A stretch of 64,000 nt of DNA, from assembly GCF_024055715.1 (NCBI RefSeq), contig NZ_JAMXMV010000033.1, positions 1-64,000 of the forward strand, written 5' to 3'. This document shows, in pieces, positions 63,156 to 64,000 of the stretch. This stretch comes from Actinoallomurus soli. Its GTDB lineage: Bacteria; Actinomycetota; Actinomycetes; Streptosporangiales; Streptosporangiaceae. The position numbers and the translations under genes are program-made. Under the pieces are notes generated by a model. That model had not been told where the DNA came from. It did not search any database and saw only the letters and a list, made by a program, of their open reading frames with translations. Each line of letters begins with the position of its first letter. Positions within the stretch are counted from its first letter, which is position 1.

Positions 63156-64000
63156 ATGCGACCGTTCGGCAGATCCCGATCGCGCCCTCCGGTGGCGCGT
63201 GATCTGTTCGAACGTGCCCGTTGGCGCTATTTCCAGATCCAGCCGGGTCTGCGGAGACTGACGTTTCTGCTGTTGGTCGTGGGATCGGCGGCGGTGGCGA
63301 TCGTCGCCGGTATCCCGCTGCTCACCACCGTCGTATTCGTCGCCGTGCTCCTGCTCGTCGTCGACTTCACCCTCCGCTCGCCGAGCGGAATGGCGACGGC
63401 CTTCGTCGTCGCGTGCTGGCTCGCGGCCGTGATCCCGCTCAGCCGCCTGTACCCGGACGGCGGCCATGAGGAGGTGTTCCTGGCGGCGCTGGCGCTCCCG
63501 GCCGCGTTCCTCGCCCACCGCATCCGCGCATACGCGCCGTGGCGCACCGCCGTCGTCTCCCTCGGGCTGGCCGGGATCGTGGCCGCCGCCCTCGCCAATC
63601 CGCTGCCGAGGCTGAACGCCGCGCCGGCGTGGGTCGCGGCGTTCGCCGTCCTCGCCTACCGCTGGTGGCAGGCACGCCGCATCGTCCCCGCCGAGGCGTA
63701 CGACACCGGCTGGGCGCAGGAGGACTACCTGGAGGACGAGTACGCCGCGACGGGCCAGGTCGAGGGGCAGGTCCAGGGGCAGGGACGCGCCGAGGAGGTC
63801 CCGGACATCTCCGTCGACGAGGCGTTCGCCGAGCTGGAGGCCATGATCGGCCTGGAGCCGGTCAAACGGCAGGTGCGGTCGATCGCGGCCTCGATCGAGG
63901 CCGCGCGGATGCGCGCCGCGGCCGGGTTCCCCACCGAGAAGCCGATGCGGCACTTCGTGTTCGTGGGCCCGGCCGGCACCGGCAAGACCACCGTCGCCCG
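63156..64000 (+). CDS. Membrane-anchored AAA ATPase (CbxX/CfxQ-like; 3' end outside window)
   Basis: At least 281 residues, running off the window. N-terminal basic tail, then a membrane region (LTFLLLVVGSAAVAIVAGIP, LLTTVVFVAVLLLVVDFTLR and further helices to about 170). A charged linker (QEDYLEDEYAATGQ) leads to an AAA domain whose start is visible: PDISVDEAFAELEAMIGLEP, KRQVRSIAASIEAAR and Walker A FVGPAGTGKTTVAR. The order resembles CbxX/EccA-type ATPases. The ATG at 63156 follows AGGGAGA. It may belong to type VII secretion or another membrane machine (unknown). Confidence 0.85.
   Translation, partial: MRPFGRSRSRPPVARDLFERARWRYFQIQPGLRRLTFLLLVVGSAAVAIVAGIPLLTTVVFVAVLLLVVDFTLRSPSGMATAFVVACWLAAVIPLSRLYPDGGHEEVFLAALALPAAFLAHRIRAYAPWRTAVVSLGLAGIVAAALANPLPRLNAAPAWVAAFAVLAYRWWQARRIVPAEAYDTGWAQEDYLEDEYAATGQVEGQVQGQGRAEEVPDISVDEAFAELEAMIGLEPVKRQVRSIAASIEAARMRAAAGFPTEKPMRHFVFVGPAGTGKTTVA

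Overview
This window is high-GC actinomycete DNA: third codon positions are almost all G or C, GTG starts are common, and there are many perfect GC-rich hairpin terminators. Lineage markers are a LexA/NrdR/NrdJ block (actinobacterial gene order), a DinB-fold TIGR03086 protein, DUF1707, DUF2207 and DUF4192 proteins, a GTGA-overlapping flavoprotein/CFAS-type methyltransferase pair of the 10-methyl fatty acid type, and CYP124-like P450 and AAA ATPase genes. A soil actinomycete of the Streptosporangiales (Thermomonosporaceae-like) is my best guess; this is inference, not a database match.

Layout. 1-11.4 kb is accessory metabolism with many regulator/enzyme pairs: TetR/NmrA, a secreted S53 peptidase, an orphan cytochrome oxidase subunit I, a TetR-AurF-SDR cluster, an alanine-type aminotransferase and an ArsR/NTF2 pair. 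11.5-19.5 kb holds a DinG-type helicase, a wrecked ABC ATPase gene, a 1057-residue secreted propeller/discoidin/phosphoesterase fusion and an acyl-CoA ligase. 19.8-25.5 kb has DUF4192, DUF2207, a small conserved protein and a polysaccharide deacetylase, separated by several minisatellite-like arrays. 25.5-31.3 kb is a lipid locus: flavoprotein reductase and methyltransferase for 10-methyl branched fatty acids, an epoxide hydrolase-like protein and a P450. 31.3-39.6 kb is housekeeping: a small regulator with an SRPBCC protein, leuS behind an apparent leucine leader-peptide attenuator, lexA with two SOS boxes, then nrdR-nrdJ.

39.7-56.2 kb is again accessory: many divergent regulator/enzyme pairs (XRE/SDR, MarR/TIGR03086, ArsR/quinone reductase-type, MarR with two MFS exporters, TetR/Gfo-Idh-MocA), an ECF41-type sigma factor cotranscribed with a flavoprotein, a PPOX protein, a lipase and another hydrolase. 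56.2-64 kb has a lipoate ligase with a permuted domain order, pgi, a DoxX protein, rnhB, a sensor kinase cut off at its phospho-acceptor histidine, a SIS protein, a HhH endonuclease-like protein and the start of a membrane-anchored AAA ATPase that runs off the end.

Recurring themes. (1) Short divergent intergenic regions with near-perfect inverted repeats next to TetR, MarR or ArsR genes, probably autoregulatory operators. (2) An unusual number of short tandem repeats, both inside genes (DinG, DUF4192, DoxX, RNase HII) and between them. (3) Decay: a multiply frameshifted ABC ATPase, a truncated histidine kinase, an ABM-monooxygenase remnant and a small gene split by a TGA. I saw no tRNA, rRNA, CRISPR array, insertion sequence or prophage. 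No single locus is clearly a new defence or biosynthetic system; the strongest leads are the leuS leader, the branched-lipid locus and the degenerate repeat array at 21.3 kb.
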